Assembly (NCBI GenBank): GCA_014549065.1
Contig: JACDOX010000086.1
Location: 150,980-214,979, forward strand
Direction of reading: 5' to 3'
Source: Cardinalis cardinalis
Lineage: Eukaryota > Chordata > Aves > Passeriformes > Cardinalidae
DNA length: 64,000 bases
Part shown: one piece after another, positions 26,633 through 39,877 of the stretch
Position numbering within the stretch: position 1 is the first letter of the stretch
How the letters are laid out: every line of letters begins with the position of its first letter
Notes under the pieces: model-generated
What the model was told of the DNA's origin: nothing
The model's input: only the letters and a program-made list of their open reading frames with translations
The model's database searches: none
Program-made: the position numbers and the translations under genes

Positions 26633-29088
26633 CAACACCCTTTGGAACACTGTGGATGCATTAGATGATTAGATGTCAGAGAACCAGCCCAGAGACCACA
26701 TTGCTGAAAAATTGTGTACACATGTCCCAAAATTCTGCTATGTTCAATCTTCACAAAAATACCTTGGTCTTCAGTTATGTGTCCCTGCTAATGGGAAGTG
26801 TCTCCTGATTAATGCAATTCAGCTAAACTGAGTTGTTTGAAGTGGGACACTTTGGCATTGAATCTACACACAAGTGGCAGAACAGAAACACAAAAAATTC
26901 TTTGTATAGCAAACAGACTGAGTAAAATCCAGTTACAAATTAAGAGGAAAATGAAAGAGCCAAAATAATACAACAATTACACAGCCAAGGGAAGTTGTTC
27001 TTGAGAGCACAAGGGAGAAAGTGTTTTCCTTGAGACTGTCAAGCTCTCAAGTTAATGAGAGAAGTGTCCTGGTTAGGAGATAATCTTCAAGAGGCTCATG
27101 CAATACAGCAACCTCAGCATCTGCTTACAGAAGGGTCTGTCTACTCATTTGCCTCACTATATCCACACTCTGAAGCTTCTGTCCACAATAGAACTGTGAG
27201 TTATCTACTATTTATTCCAAAGTGATGGATGAAGAACATGAAAAAAACCCCACAAGATGCATTTTATCCATAGATCACAACATGGACTTTTTTAAAACTA
27301 GGAAACTTTAATCACTATGAAGTTTTGCTGTAAAGAATAAAAATAAAATTAAACAGGCAGATGCTCTGGCAAAACCTGAGAAAGCTGGGGTTTTTTTCTT
27401 GAAAAAACCTGTTAGTACCTTTAAAATATAACATGTAACACCTTAAATGTAACTATATGAATAAGAAGCAGGGGACTTAAAAGAGGAATCAAACAAATGA
27501 GACACAGAAATCAGAGTGAGCCTATGTATCTTCAGTGCATCAAGTAATAAAACCAGATGTTACTACTTCACAATTTTCAAGTATTTCCTAAACTGGAATA
27601 AAAGGGAAAAAAAAACAACCAACAATGGCCATTTTTCAGCATAATGTATAATGTTAATTCCTCCCCAGGAGAATGACTTTATTGAAGAGTTCCCATAACA
27701 TCAAGTCTGCTTCAAAAAAAATTCAGAGAGAGAAGACTTAATACGGGTTAAGAACAGCTGCAGCCCACATCCCCATCCAGGATCAACCACAAGGAAAGCA
27801 GCTTTGAAATTCTACTAACACATCACACATCTCTACATCCCCACAGACAAAGTCATTTCTTTTTGTCATATTTATGTCAACCTATAAGGCAACAAACTTA
27901 CAGCCTGCTGCTGGCAGTGTATGTAAAAATCTTTCAGCACATCACTTGCTGGCAGTCTGCAGGGACAGATAACTAAGGAAAACAATTTCCCCATTTGCAA
28001 AAGAAAAATTTGTTACTGTAGTTTTTGATGTAGGAACATCTATTTTTGAAGAAGAAAAAAAAAAATCTAAGCAGTGTGTCACATACTTTGACCAGATACA
28101 GGCTAAGAAAAAGAATTGCACTATTATGNAAACCAAATTTCTTGCAGGTTTAGCAGATCTGTATGTCTGTATAGCCTCAAACTGGGGACACACTGTAGAT
28201 AATACNAGGACTAGGCAAAAATTAATGTACACCTTACTAGAGCAATCAAAACTGATTTGTAACTCACAATATAAAGTTTTGGGTTCAAATTTATAGTTCC
28301 AGTCACTTTAGTCTAACCACCAGCACTAGCCAACTTCCAAAAAAGCTGTATTAACATGACTCGAGNGAGCAACTCCAGTGAAAGCTACTTAAACTCATTT
28401 CCAAATCATGCACATAAGCTGATGAAAATGTAAATCTGATTAATGTGCATAACTATCTCCCATTACGCTACATTCAACTGCAAGTGTTAATACATTTGGC
28501 ATTTCTTTCACTGAATAGTACTACCAAGTACAACCAANCCAAGAGGGACTCCCACTAAGAATTTTCCAATTCTACATTAAAGTCTCAAATACATTTGTTT
28601 TAGTAACTTTCCTGTAAACAGAGTTAAAACCATTTTATTATCCTTTCCCAGTTATGATGATGACTTCTTCAGTATCCTGAAGCTCATTATATTTCAGAGA
28701 TGAATATTTTGCAATGACAGACAAATGCTTCCCTAAGATTTCACACATGAGTGACTCAAATGCAGATGACTAGCTGGAAAAATTTACTGGGTTATATTAG
28801 AGCTTCACATTGAAATAACATCCATATAGTAAACAAATTACTTTCCTAACACAGTAATATTCTGCAAACACCACGCTGCCTACTTGTAACTCCTCTGCTG
28901 ACAAAAAAACTCCTGTTGGAACTGCTGTTGTCCATGTTTGCAGGGCTAAGTACAATTAACTGCCTTCCTCTAGGACTGCTTCTGGCAAAGGCAAAAACAC
29001 TTCTACAGAAAACAAAGTTTATAGAGACTATTTCAATAAATCATGCCTGACAAATTTGGTGACCTCCCACAATNAGGTTACAGCATTA

Positions 29089-29284
29089 CTATGAGGGTGG
29101 TGAGATACTGGAACTGGCTGCCCAGGGAATTTCTGAATGTGCCATCCCTGGAAGTGCTCATGGCCAAGCTGGAAGGAGCTCTGAGCAACCAGCTCTAGTG
29201 GGAGGTGTTCCTGCCCATGGCAGGAACCTTAAGGTCTGATCTTTGAGGTCCCTCCTAACCCAAACCACTTGAAGATCCTATGAA
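29089..29284 (+). repeat. CR1 LINE 3'-end fragment
   Basis: This shows the CR1 3' region in order: gagggtggtgag, actggctgcccagggaa, ccatccctggaagtgctcatggcc (as separate recognisable blocks), a ggagctctgagcaacc block, ctgcccatggcagg, and a closing ggtccctcctaacccaaacc followed by gatcctatga. It is 5'-truncated, as CR1 copies usually are, and diverged. The element may extend left to about 29040. It is in the sense opposite to TASP1. Confidence 0.92.
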
Positions 29285-30906
29285 AAATAAACAGAAACAG
29301 ACAGATATTTTGATGCAAGTTTCTAGCCTCCTAGATTAAGGGGAGAGAATATACAGACTCCTAAAGGCTCCAGTAATTGATGTCAACAGATTCCTATGAC
29401 CAGGGAAGGAAAGAACAATGAGGCTTAATAGCCACAACACCTTTATTTTGTCAACAAACTACAAACCTAAACGAAATTCTAAAAGAACCCAGAAAACCTG
29501 TCTTCAACCAGAAGCTTCTATTCCTGCCTGAAAACTATTTGAAGATCATCTACAAAATCACTTGAAGATCATACAGAAACACCAACACTGATTTTGAGAG
29601 ACACATATCTTGGATTATGCCACAATACAGTTTTAATGCAGTGTTTCTTTCAAAGTGCCAGGCAGACCAACAGTGAAACAGAACTTCTCTTTTCTGTGGG
29701 TATTGAAATGTGTAATTTCTGATAATAATACACTTTTACCTCCAATCCAAATACTCCTCACTGATTACTACAAGAATTGCACAAGAACAGTTTCTTTTTC
29801 TTATGCTATCCTACTATAATTTAGCTGTTCTGGATGTATCAGTAGTTCCCTTGAGTTACCACTTCAGCAGTAATTTGCTAATTAGCCTAGGCACAACTTC
29901 CATAACAACCATGTTACTAGGGGAAAGGACGTGTTGTGATGTCTTTGTTTTTATTTTTTTAAGATTGTTAAAATCTTTAACTTTTAGGTATTATATTAGA
30001 TACTATCTTACATTGCATACAGTTCTGAAAAAAGGCAAGAAATCTAAGCTATAATTTTTAAATGTTAATCTTTCTGTACCAAACAGTAACTCACATTCAA
30101 TTCACAGCTTATACAAACCTTAACTTGCTACGGACTTGCATCTTTCATTTGAGCTTCATGCAAGAAAATAAGGATTAAATCCCTGGGTTTTTTCCTCAGT
30201 ATAGTGACTTCTCAAGAAGATTTCTAATGCTTGAAATAACCACAACAAGAGGAGAAAGAACCCAGCACAATATAAGCTGAACATCCCATCCAATGCNTGC
30301 TCTGCATCTTATAATGCTCCTCCGATGGAACCAAGATGGCAAAGGAAAGGAGCAGCATGTCAGGGAGAAATTGTTTTTCTGCTTCTTTTGATGGGAGATG
30401 CTTTCAAGTCAGGAAATTAGAAACAGGTGTGCCAGAGGGCACACACTCTCACACACACATCCATGCAGCACACTGAAAAACACGCGTTTCCAATTTCCAG
30501 ACATGAAAGAGGCTCCCGTTGAATGGAAGGAGAAATGAAAATCGAGTTTGCTTTCTGTGAGCCACAAGCAGAGAGCTTGTGGAGCTTTGACAGGCTGCAG
30601 GAGCCTGTCTAGCTCTGAAACACACAGTACCTCAACAAAAAGTGTTGGAACTTGTTTTAAAGGAGTACAGAATGGAAACTTGCATTACTCGTGTACAGTC
30701 AAGAATGGAAAAATTCATCTAGTTTACTCCACTGCCAAAATACGACTCTTTGCTTTACAGAAGCTGAAGACAGAAGTTACAGGTTATCTGTATTTTATCA
30801 TCTATTCTATGCAGCAGAGTCTGAACCTGGTCCTGTTGTTTCTGTCCTGTTAAACTTTGATGTTATTTTCCATTCAATAGTAGTCCCTAAAGTATCAGCT
30901 AACAAG

Positions 30907-30956
30907 TTAAAGAATTCCTATTTCTGCTCTATTAAAGAACTCCTATTTCTGTTCCT
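30907..30956. repeat. Tandem duplication, period 25
   Basis: Two adjacent 25-base copies start ttaaagaattcctatttctg and ttaaagaactcctatttctg and differ at only a few positions. Confidence 0.8.
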
Positions 30957-32097
30957 GGATAACTTCTAGTTATGCCTAATGGAAACACTGTGAAACCTGT
31001 ATTTCAGTAAGCTCTGCTCATCATTTCCAGCATCTCTAGAAAGATTTGAGTAAAACCTTGCATGGCAGTGATTTTACAAAAACAGAATACAGTACAATAT
31101 AAATATTTAGTTGGCAAGACACTGATACAGNTAGATACATATTGAAAAAAAATGAATGCATAATTCTCAAAAGACAAAATGCTGCAGTCTAGCAGAATGC
31201 ACTACACAGAATATAACATATTAATACTACAGTATTATATTAAAGTAACATAATTCTAGGGGTTTCTTTCTCCTATCAGCTGCTGTATCTTGTCTTCATA
31301 CTAGCAGGGGAAATTTTTAAATTACTGACCTACTGCCAGAAAAAACACCTGCAAACAAAGTCCTGTCCAATTCCTAAAGCAGTGATCCTAGAGGGCCCAA
31401 TGGAGCACATTCCTGCTGCAGACAGAATATCCTTAGATGATTTAACTACTAAGAAAATGCAATGGAAATTTTCCAAAAGGTTGAAACTTCAGTAAAGTTG
31501 GGCAGGTNTCAAAGATAACAAAAGAAATTCAACATGCAGACACACTCATGTCTAAAGCACCTTCCCTAAGGAAAGGTAGGAAAACACATCTCTNCATTTT
31601 TAATATGGAAAAAATAAATTAAAATCACTCCAAAAAAACAACTCATTCAGCTTTTCTACAATTTTACAGATAAGAAAAAAAAAGGTTAGAGAAATAAGGA
31701 TTCATTCACTTGGCACTGTAAGTTCTAAATAGTGGCAAATGGCAGACAATTTATTTTAAAAGCTTTTTGTTTGAGTTACTATGAACAAAAATAATTTCAG
31801 ATGTATCTCCAAGAGAAGTTAGAATGAAGAAAAAGCACAGAGGATGTACTTTTTACATTCTTCATTACATTTAATACATTTTTAAAGATTCATCTCAGTT
31901 AAGCTGTAAAGAAAGAAGCAAACACTTTTGCTCAGGCCTTCCTCAGCAGTTTTGCTGCTACTGATCTCTGTAAAAACCCTACACCTCTCTAAACTACGTC
32001 ACTTCTGTCATATAAAACTTACAGGCAAGAAAGTATGACCCCAGCTCATGTGTTTGCTAACTAAAGGTATAAAACCACTTACTCTCCAATCCCTGAA

Positions 32098-32165
32098 AAG
32101 TGTTTAAGATAGAGAAAGGGAGTTCAGTCTTGGGTGCTTAAGTGTTTAAGATATAGAAAAGGAGT
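32098..32165. repeat. Direct repeat, period 42
   Basis: aagtgtttaagatagagaaa (32098) recurs as aagtgtttaagatatagaaa (32140), each followed by a similar ggagt segment. Confidence 0.75.
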
Positions 32166-32394
32166 AAGCCACCACCTTCACTTTCTATCCTTGCACCTAT
32201 TTCAAGGCACTGGCACAAGGCTCAGCAGCAGGGACAGGACCAAGTGTCCAGAGCAGGAGCTGGTGCTGCACAGCTGCTGGCCCAGGTTCCAAAAGTGCTG
32301 CTCTGCAAGCACTGAGCCTTCTGCAGGAAGCTACAGCTTCCACAAACCTGTGCANCTTCAAGCCTCATAGATATTACAGCATCAAGACCAATTA

Positions 32395-32482
32395 GAATTT
32401 CAATAAGCCCTCTGATTATTGTACAGTTCTGCTTCCCAGCAAGCCTTCCAAAGGCAATTCAAACAAGCATTCTGATCATTGT
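32395..32482. repeat. Diverged direct repeat, period ~61
   Basis: aatttcaataagccctctga followed by ttattgt near 32395 and aattcaaacaagcattctga followed by tcattgt near 32456 look like two diverged copies. Confidence 0.5.
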
Positions 32483-33094
32483 GAGGACAAACCCCTCAGC
32501 TGTGAACACTGCAGAACTTTGTTTAATTGATTGGCTTCTCCATGCTACCATCCCCACAAATCATTTCTGCCTTGGGCTTCCTCTCTCTCCCCCAGACTTT
32601 GGGGGTACTGAGTTAGCTCACACAGCACATGCTACAGCACTGAATCCTCCCAGCTGCATCTGGACACACAGGCTGGATGAACTCTTGGCAGAAACATCAT
32701 TTCACGGGTAAATACTGATCCGTCTGGAGATAGAGCTCCCCATCCTCCAACCTACCCTCTGGTTCACAGTAACAATGACATAACTCTTCTCCATTTGCTT
32801 CATCTGTGATGCATTAAATTACCTCTCATTCCCCAAATCTTACAGAACCAGACTGATTTTGAGAGATCATACAAGTGTCTATAAAGAGATTAATTGTATC
32901 ACAATATCTATCCCACACAGTGTAGCTCAAACAATCTGTACAGGATACAAGATTTGCATGTGAAATTCCTCTGGGCATTGGGAGCACGGGCTCAGAAGGA
33001 CTGGCCAGACAGACAATGCTGCACTTGTGTGTTATGTAAGGGCTAACAACACATGCAAGTTTGAAGCAAGCTTTATCATCACATCATAAATGTA

Positions 33095-33270
33095 ACTCAC
33101 TGGCACAAGCTGCTCAGAGAAACTGTGGATGCCCCATTGCTGGAAGTGGTCGAGGCCAGGCTGGATGGAGCTCTGAGCAGCCTGGTCTAGAGAAGAAGGT
33201 ATCCCTGCCCAGGGCAGAGGGGTTCCATCCATTAAGGTCCTTCCAACCCAAACTATTCCATGATTCTACA
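33095..33270 (+). repeat. CR1 LINE 3'-end fragment
   Basis: Recognisable CR1 blocks are ctggcacaagctgctcagag, gtggatgcccca, ggccaggctggatggagctc, agcctggtctag, ccctgcccagggcag and the terminal ggtccttccaacccaaacta followed by ccatgattcta. It is a 5'-truncated copy inside the 15 kb TASP1 intron. Confidence 0.93.
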
Positions 33271-33714
33271 NAACAGTACTGGCCAGGTATTCACTCACAG
33301 GTTCCTAACACAGCCACTGCTGCCCTCAACAGAAAGGAATCACAAAGCCAAAGTTATGCACCACAAGTCAATTTATTCACATTAAAGCTTCCCTGAAAAG
33401 CATTTACTCTGTAGATTTACACATCACTGTGGTTTGTTTGCAAAAGGACTTCAAGTAGGAATCTACAGACCAGTGTTTCCATAAGGAGACCAAAATGCTG
33501 GCTGAGAGCATAACTCAACAAATAATTTAACAACCACAGCCCATCTCTGCACAGGTGTCATTCCTATTCCATCCTATTCCACGCTGCCTGCAAAAGCAGC
33601 CNTAAGACACACAATGTACTGCAAAGAATAACTGATGTGAACACAATTTGAGTGGGAAAAGGTGGGGCAAGGAAAAGTGAATATATTAATTCCCTTATTG
33701 ATGTTGATTTCAAA

Positions 33715-33785
33715 AACAAGAGAAACCTCCTTGAGCAGGNGGCTGGACTAGACCTCCAGAGGTTCNTTTGAAACTAAGCAATTCT
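33715..33785 (+). repeat. Degraded CR1 3'-end remnant
   Basis: The block ggctggactagacctccaga followed by ggttcntttgaaactaagca and attctgta resembles the CR1 end of the 'gactagatgacctccagaggtcccttccaacct' class, diverged. It lies about 450 bases right of the clearer copy and could be an independent insertion. Confidence 0.6.
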
Positions 33786-35807
33786 GTATTCTTCAAAACA
33801 CAAAGTGTGCTATTTATCCTTCATGGAATGATGCATTATTGTACAAATGTATATCCAACACAGCTTTTANAGTACTGTGATCTAATCTCTAAAATGCCTT
33901 TATGAGAACAGAGGCCACTGCTTTTGTCATGAGACCTTAAGAGTTTTCTAGGATCTCAGCGAATTCACCAACACAAGAAACTGGCAAGGAAGTTTACACA
34001 GAAGAAACACAGTTTGTACCTGTATCCCTAAAACACTGCTGTCTTCTCTATCTGATTTTCATTCCATTCAAGAAAAGATTCTGTGCAGGAGAGAAGAGCA
34101 AGACATCACTAGGAGACTTCTCCCAGACAGAATCCTCAACTACACCTCGTAAATAAATCTGGTATTTCCAGAAAACGGACGTTCCTTGTACCCTCTCAAC
34201 AAAACACAGCTCTGGCTCAGCCCTGAAACCAAATTCTGTTTGTTAGCATCCTTAATTTTTCTGAATGACTTCAACATATGTCAAGCTTCTACTCCTTCTC
34301 TGGGATCATAAATTANGTTGTATTTTAAACCTCCCTAGGATAACCTATGTGCCTTTCTTGTCTCAAATAGTCCCTTCAAATAAATTTTNGTAAAAGCTGG
34401 AGATTTTGCAGCTTTGTGTCACAGAATTTCTGCATTTTGTAAATAATGCAAGACCTTCTATCTTCAGAAATGCAATATTAAAGGTTTGCTGGCTTCAATG
34501 GCTGGTACCTAGACAAAACACACACCCATCCTTTGTGTGCTTTCTATTTCCTGCTCTTGTTAAGATGAAAGAAATGCAAGACATTTTCAGTCTCTACACT
34601 TCTACTCAAAAATTCCACTTAGGTTTAATTTTCAAAGTGTCCTGCATTAGCTGTTACTGTAAATTTATATTTATNTTTATATTTATTGNTAAGNTTCTGC
34701 ATATCCAAAGAGAATTAGTATTTCTCAATTTNTCTCCCAGGAAAGACACACCTGCCTCTTACACCAGCAGTTTTACTTTTGGCACAGTTAGTGAATGAAT
34801 ATTCATAATCATCATAGATACTCCAACTGAGTAGGAAATTCAGTGTCACACTTGATATTATTTTGAATGAGAAGAACATGCACAAAGACTTTGATTCTTA
34901 TTATGCTCAGGNAAAACAGGAAATTTTTTCTTAAAGTACAGCCAAAAAATGGACTATTGCTTCTCCTGTGGCTGGGTTTTTTTCACAAATGTTTTCCCTC
35001 CAAATAATACCCATCTTCCTGTGTTTACATTCNTANACCAGGAAAAAACACCCACTAAAGAGTTCCANGCAGCCTTACAAAGTGTTCTGGCCTCTTTTTG
35101 TGGGGAGGTGGTGGGGGTGCTTAAAGGGGAGCCTGTTTTGTTTGTGTCTGTGTGCACACATGCATGGAAAAGCTTTTAAACATCACAGATTTGGCTTCTA
35201 CTACGTTGATCCAAACCCCAGTATAGCTGTTAATTACATTTATACTAAATAAAGGCCATTGGTCATGCTCATCTCGTTTAACATCTCATTTAATTTCACT
35301 CCATCTCTACATCATTCCTGCACAGAATGGCCCTTGCACTGTTACTGCCCAGGTATCTTGGGTGTGCCCCCAGCACAACTGCAACATTCTTTGAATTTCT
35401 TGAATTTTAATACTGCTTTGGAGATACTTAAAATTCCTGTAATGTTCATCCTTCAGCTGCCAATAAAGTCCCATAACTATTTTTTCCCAACCAAAATATT
35501 AATTTTAATATAATTCAGAGTTTATACATCAAAATGTCTCAAAAAGTTGACAGGAAAAGAAAATCAGAAAGGCTTTACTTGTTTACACAGAAACTGAATT
35601 TTAGACTGAGAGTTGCAGAATAAACCTTGGATTTAGGGCCCCTTAAACTCCCAGTCATTCCTAAGTTTCACCATCTCCCCCACCGTGTTTTTAGAAAGTC
35701 TCCATCTTTTGATTTCAGTTGTCCCAGGCCCTGTTAAACTATAACCATAAAATATGAGTTTTACAATGTGCTGTATTTTGTAAACCTTGAAGTAACTTTT
35801 GAAAAGC

Positions 35808-35845
35808 CAAAAAAAAAAAAACCCAAAAAACCCCAAACCACCAAA
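35808..35845. repeat. Poly-A with C interruptions
   Basis: A run of more than a dozen A followed by cccaaaaaaccccaaacc. It is simple sequence, possibly the tail of an old retroposed insertion, but no body is recognisable. Confidence 0.7.
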
Positions 35846-38800
35846 GACACTGTGTTCAAACAACATGGTCAAGTGACTGTTAGAGGTATGAAATTACCGT
35901 GCAAAAAGTTGAAGTNATGCCCAAACAAGAACAGAACCACCACCTTTGGCACACTCAGCATAAAAACATGATAAAAATAGCCAAAAATATTNAAGAAACA
36001 ACTTGCTAAAAGGCATAAAAGCTAATACCAAATCATTCCTGAAGAGGCAAAAGCAGGAAGCCTCCCAGCAGCTACAGGGCCAACAGAAGATCCATTATTT
36101 CTTCAAATAATACACAAGCATTGAAAAAAAGCTACAGGAACTTGGGATTACTTTTAAGTACTTGTGTGGTGACATCTTCCCCCAGCCTGTTTTTTTTAAC
36201 GAAGCATGTACTTAAAGACACTGAAGTTTCAATTGGAGGATTTTAGAACAAAATTAATAAAAATTGAAGAATAAAGCCTGCTCAATTACTAACTGTGGCA
36301 TTTAAACTAAAACTTCCTTTTCCAAGGAAGTTTCTACAAAGGTAAAACTATTCCCAGCAAAACTGAAATAACTGGTCTTGTAAGAACAGAAAGAAATGAG
36401 AAATCTTGAGAAGTCACCCTGACCTATTAGAACAAATATACCTCTAGTTTATAAAGTCCCANTATCACAAATTTCCAGAAGCCTGTATAATGCAGTGGAG
36501 GTGCTTTTCCCAGTCCTGTACTTTGCCCTGNAGAACATCAAACAGCCTCTGAGACAGGTCACCAAACTGTCTGGAGCTCAGGTTCAACCCAATGTGTCCA
36601 TTCCATGTGGATTTCAATGTGCAGGAGTTGTACTCTGCCTACTTTGAATTACTACTCCAAACTCTACTTTCCCCACACCACAGGTTTTTCCAAACCTGTT
36701 CAATCTCTAGTTGATCATCACTTCCAAGACCCAAAGACATGATCAATTTCTTAAGTATGGANTGCAAAGAGTTTACAAAACCTGACCCTTTCAAATTGCT
36801 TGATGCCNAAGAATATCCCTTTTCATGATTGAATATAGAGCCTGATATAACAAACTCTCAAGGCTTTTCTATTTGCAGCGATCACTAAAAAGAAGTTTAA
36901 AAGGGTAAACCAGCACAAAAGAGAAACCTTTTATTTCCCAAAGAATTATCCAGCTAAAATTATTTGGTTTAACACATACTAATACCAAATATTTTGACGA
37001 TACTCTTGATAAAGCTTGTGGGGAATTAAGAGTTTAACGTTTTATTCAAGATTTTATTTTAATTCCAAATGTGATTTGATGAGTCAGCTATTCTCTGAAG
37101 TCATGTAACAATAAACATTAAACATTACTCAATGCCCACAGCAACCACTGTCTAATTTTATTCTTTTTTTTCTTCTCCCAACAAAACGGAAAAAATTCCC
37201 TGCAGAAACTATTAGATTTGTGCCAAATCCATGACTCAAAGAAAAATTAAAATAAATAGACACGTGAAATTAAAACAACAAAATGCTATATTGTGAAAAC
37301 CACAGAAATTTGAACTGATTGTAGGTTTCTCTTACGTACATCTTTTAAATACATTTATGCACAGGTGTAAATGTCTGGATGTAAAATGAAACATAAAATG
37401 AAGGTGCATGTACACAGTTTTTATNTATACATAACATGCAAGTTGCATCTGTTGCTGATTTAAAAAAAAAAAAGTTACGACAAAACCTGTTTGGAAACCT
37501 CCAAGATGGGGGTAAAATCACTATTACAAATATAGTCTAGTCTGGGTTTAGTTACATCAAGGGACAGCGGTGATATTCTGTTAAGCAGCACTGTTCATCT
37601 TGGAGCTTTCTAAACCAAGGCATCTTCTAGAATTCAGACAGNACATTTATTTTCTAAATATTTAACAATGATATATCTTAATGCATTATTCTCTTCTTTG
37701 GCCATGGCAGTTTCACCTGAATATTTGCAGATGTTCATGCCCCCATTCCCATGTCTTGTTGAGATCCAGTCAAGCTGCAAGTTTCATTCTTTCAACTTTT
37801 CCTACAACTTAATTTTCCATCCCTTTACTCCTTAATTAAATTCATGGTTCACATCTTGGATGTTCATATTTTAAACAAGAGTCAGGCATCAATACATTTT
37901 AGAACTGCNCTAAACAAAGTACATTATAAAATAAAACATTATGAGCTTCTGAAATGGAAAAAAGAATGGTATTGATTACAGAGGAGTTCTCACTTCCTGT
38001 AAACATTTCTATCTCACTCTCTCTCACAGACATACACATACTTTAAAGGAAAACCAGAAACAAGAGTTTAATTAAACACCACTAGTCTGAATTTCAAATC
38101 CATGAACAAACAGATGGCCACACTTCTCAATCCGCCAGCAGGCCACTCCAATTAACTGGGACTGGGATCAGGGTAATGTCATGGAAACCAGAAGTTTTGA
38201 ACTAAAAAAAATCCATATATGNGTATTTGTGACAGTTATAAATAGTATAACATTGAAGTATTTAGGATTATACAAAAATAGTACCAGCAAAAAGAGAGGA
38301 GGCTAATATTTAAAGCCATCACTAAACCTAATCATCTCCTGTGAGAGCACCAGGATGCTTGTCAGTGCTCACANAGCCTTCAAATCCAGCTGACTTTGCA
38401 AAGAACAGCTCTAAAGAAAATAAAGTTGTCCACTTCAGCTCTTCCACAAACAATCTCTAATATTGGACTTGTGCTCACTAATTAATTAAAACATGGTCCC
38501 AAACACTTGAACAGATTTGGTTACGTCACTAAGCATCTATTAAACTAAAATCAATATGGTGTCCCTTGAGTAAAAATGTCTTCTGACACTCCTGGGTTCA
38601 GTAAAACCATCCCCNGAGTAAGCACCAAAAAGGACATCTGCTTTTACTGACATCCAACTTAAGGGTGACCATCTACACCAATTTTCAACAGTGCAAGGCA
38701 GACGTGAATACAGAGGAAATAAAAGCAATACAGGATATTCCTGATGCTCTTCAGCCTCTATCAAGTTTTAACTCTGCAATCTGCCACCTTGCTCCCCCCA

Positions 38801-39412
38801 CTGTTTCTGTAGCAGGACTCCAGCTCTGCAGTGCCCATGGGATACAGCTGGCATCACCTAAATCTGAACTCTGCAGGTTTTCTTCACCTCCCCCTACACT
38901 GGATGCTGGTAACTCTGAGCCCTGAGCAGTGGCCCATACCATAAATTTTGCAACCTGACATAAGCACTTATGAAAAAGAGTTACAAGTAGTTTTTCTGAT
39001 TGAGGCTGTTCATAAAACAAGTGGCAACTCCTACATAACTTCACCTTAAGACTTTTGTATTCTGCAAGGCATCAAATGAACACAATATTTTTGTGTATCA
39101 AGGACCATGAGCCTTCCAAAGAGAACAGAAGCTCTCCTAATTCCTACATCACTTTCACAATTGCTGAATAAATATTTGCTGATACATTTATTCCAGTATT
39201 TTGGTTTTGCCTTTTTCCTTTCCTTTCAGAAGGAAAAGAGAGATGAAGAAAAAATTCACTTAAATACTCATCTGAAATAGTAATTAAATATTTTTGAGGA
39301 AAAAATGCTGCATGTAGCATTTTTCTGTCAAAGGACCCTCTGATTATCTCAGTCCTTTACACAAGGCTTCCATTCCCAGAGGTATTCTGCATTTAATACA
39401 ATACTGGGCTAA

Positions 39413-39535
39413 TAAACACTTCTTCACAGGAGGACAGGTTCCCTAATACTTAACAAATACAGCACATCTGGGCTGTATTTAAACACTTCTTCACAGGAGG
39501 ACAGGTTCCCTAATACTTAACAAATACAGCACATC
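39413..39535. repeat. Perfect 56-base direct repeat, period 67
   Basis: The 56 bases starting taaacacttcttcacaggag at 39413-39468 recur identically at 39480-39535, separated by 11 bases. It is a recent tandem duplication, or an assembly artefact, inside the intron between 24758 and 39798 and about 260 bases from the exon at 39799. Confidence 0.9.
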
Positions 39536-39798
39536 CCTTCAGTGCAACACAAAACAGGATAAAAATTCCCATGTTTGCTAGTTAACTAAAAAGGGCAATA
39601 TAAGCAACCAACAAGAGATCAATTCATGGATTTAAACACAATACTGACAGTAATAAATGATTCAAATTAAATGAAACAAATAAATAAATGATACAGATTC
39701 AGAATATAGTCTGTAAATTATGTTGGTATTTTAAGTTTGCAAACTAATTACAGAGGAAGANAGCAACTTCATTAAATATTTATAAAAGTAGTAAATAC

Positions 39799-39877
39799 CT
39801 GAAGTACTCACAGCAGTAGAATAAGGATTATGAGCTCCTGTATTTTCAGCCCAGCAGCCACAACCATAAAGAGCTGC
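39799..39877 (-). CDS. TASP1: TASP1 exon, beta-subunit segment, residues ~266-292
   Basis: This 79-base exon encodes AALYGCGCWAENTGAHNPYS followed by TAVSTS and the first base of a Gly codon. The G-C-G-C-W-A-E-N motif is diagnostic of taspase 1 and forms part of the beta-subunit core. The acceptor is ttccttag|GCA and the donor TCAG|GTATTT. The Gly codon (G|GT) is completed by the exon ending at 24757. A stronger-looking GTGAGT sits 13 bases inside the exon (39806-39811), but using it would break the frame, so I chose the outer donor. Confidence 0.97.

Larger units (their letters stand above)
24758..39798 (-). other. TASP1: TASP1 intron (15.0 kb, longest in window)
   Basis: The donor is GTATTT at 39798 and the acceptor is atttttag just above 24757; the intron is phase 1. 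It includes the two clearest CR1 copies (29089-29284 and 33095-33270), a degraded one near 33715-33785, a perfect 56-base direct repeat at 39413-39535, short duplications near 30.9, 32.1 and 32.4 kb, and A/C-rich simple sequence at 26515-26632 and 35808-35845. I see no coding sequence that I would defend. Confidence 0.9.

Noticed and set aside
29539..29575. Two copies of ttgaagatcat 23 bases apart
   Set aside because: They are too short to separate from chance in this composition.
33552..33590. Short tandem words cctattccatcctattccac
   Set aside because: This is only about two copies of a short word, with no larger structure around them.
34406..34798. 130-codon open frame on the plus strand
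   Set aside because: It contains four ambiguous bases, any of which could hide a stop codon, and low-complexity Phe/Ile runs from AT-rich DNA. There is no family resemblance.
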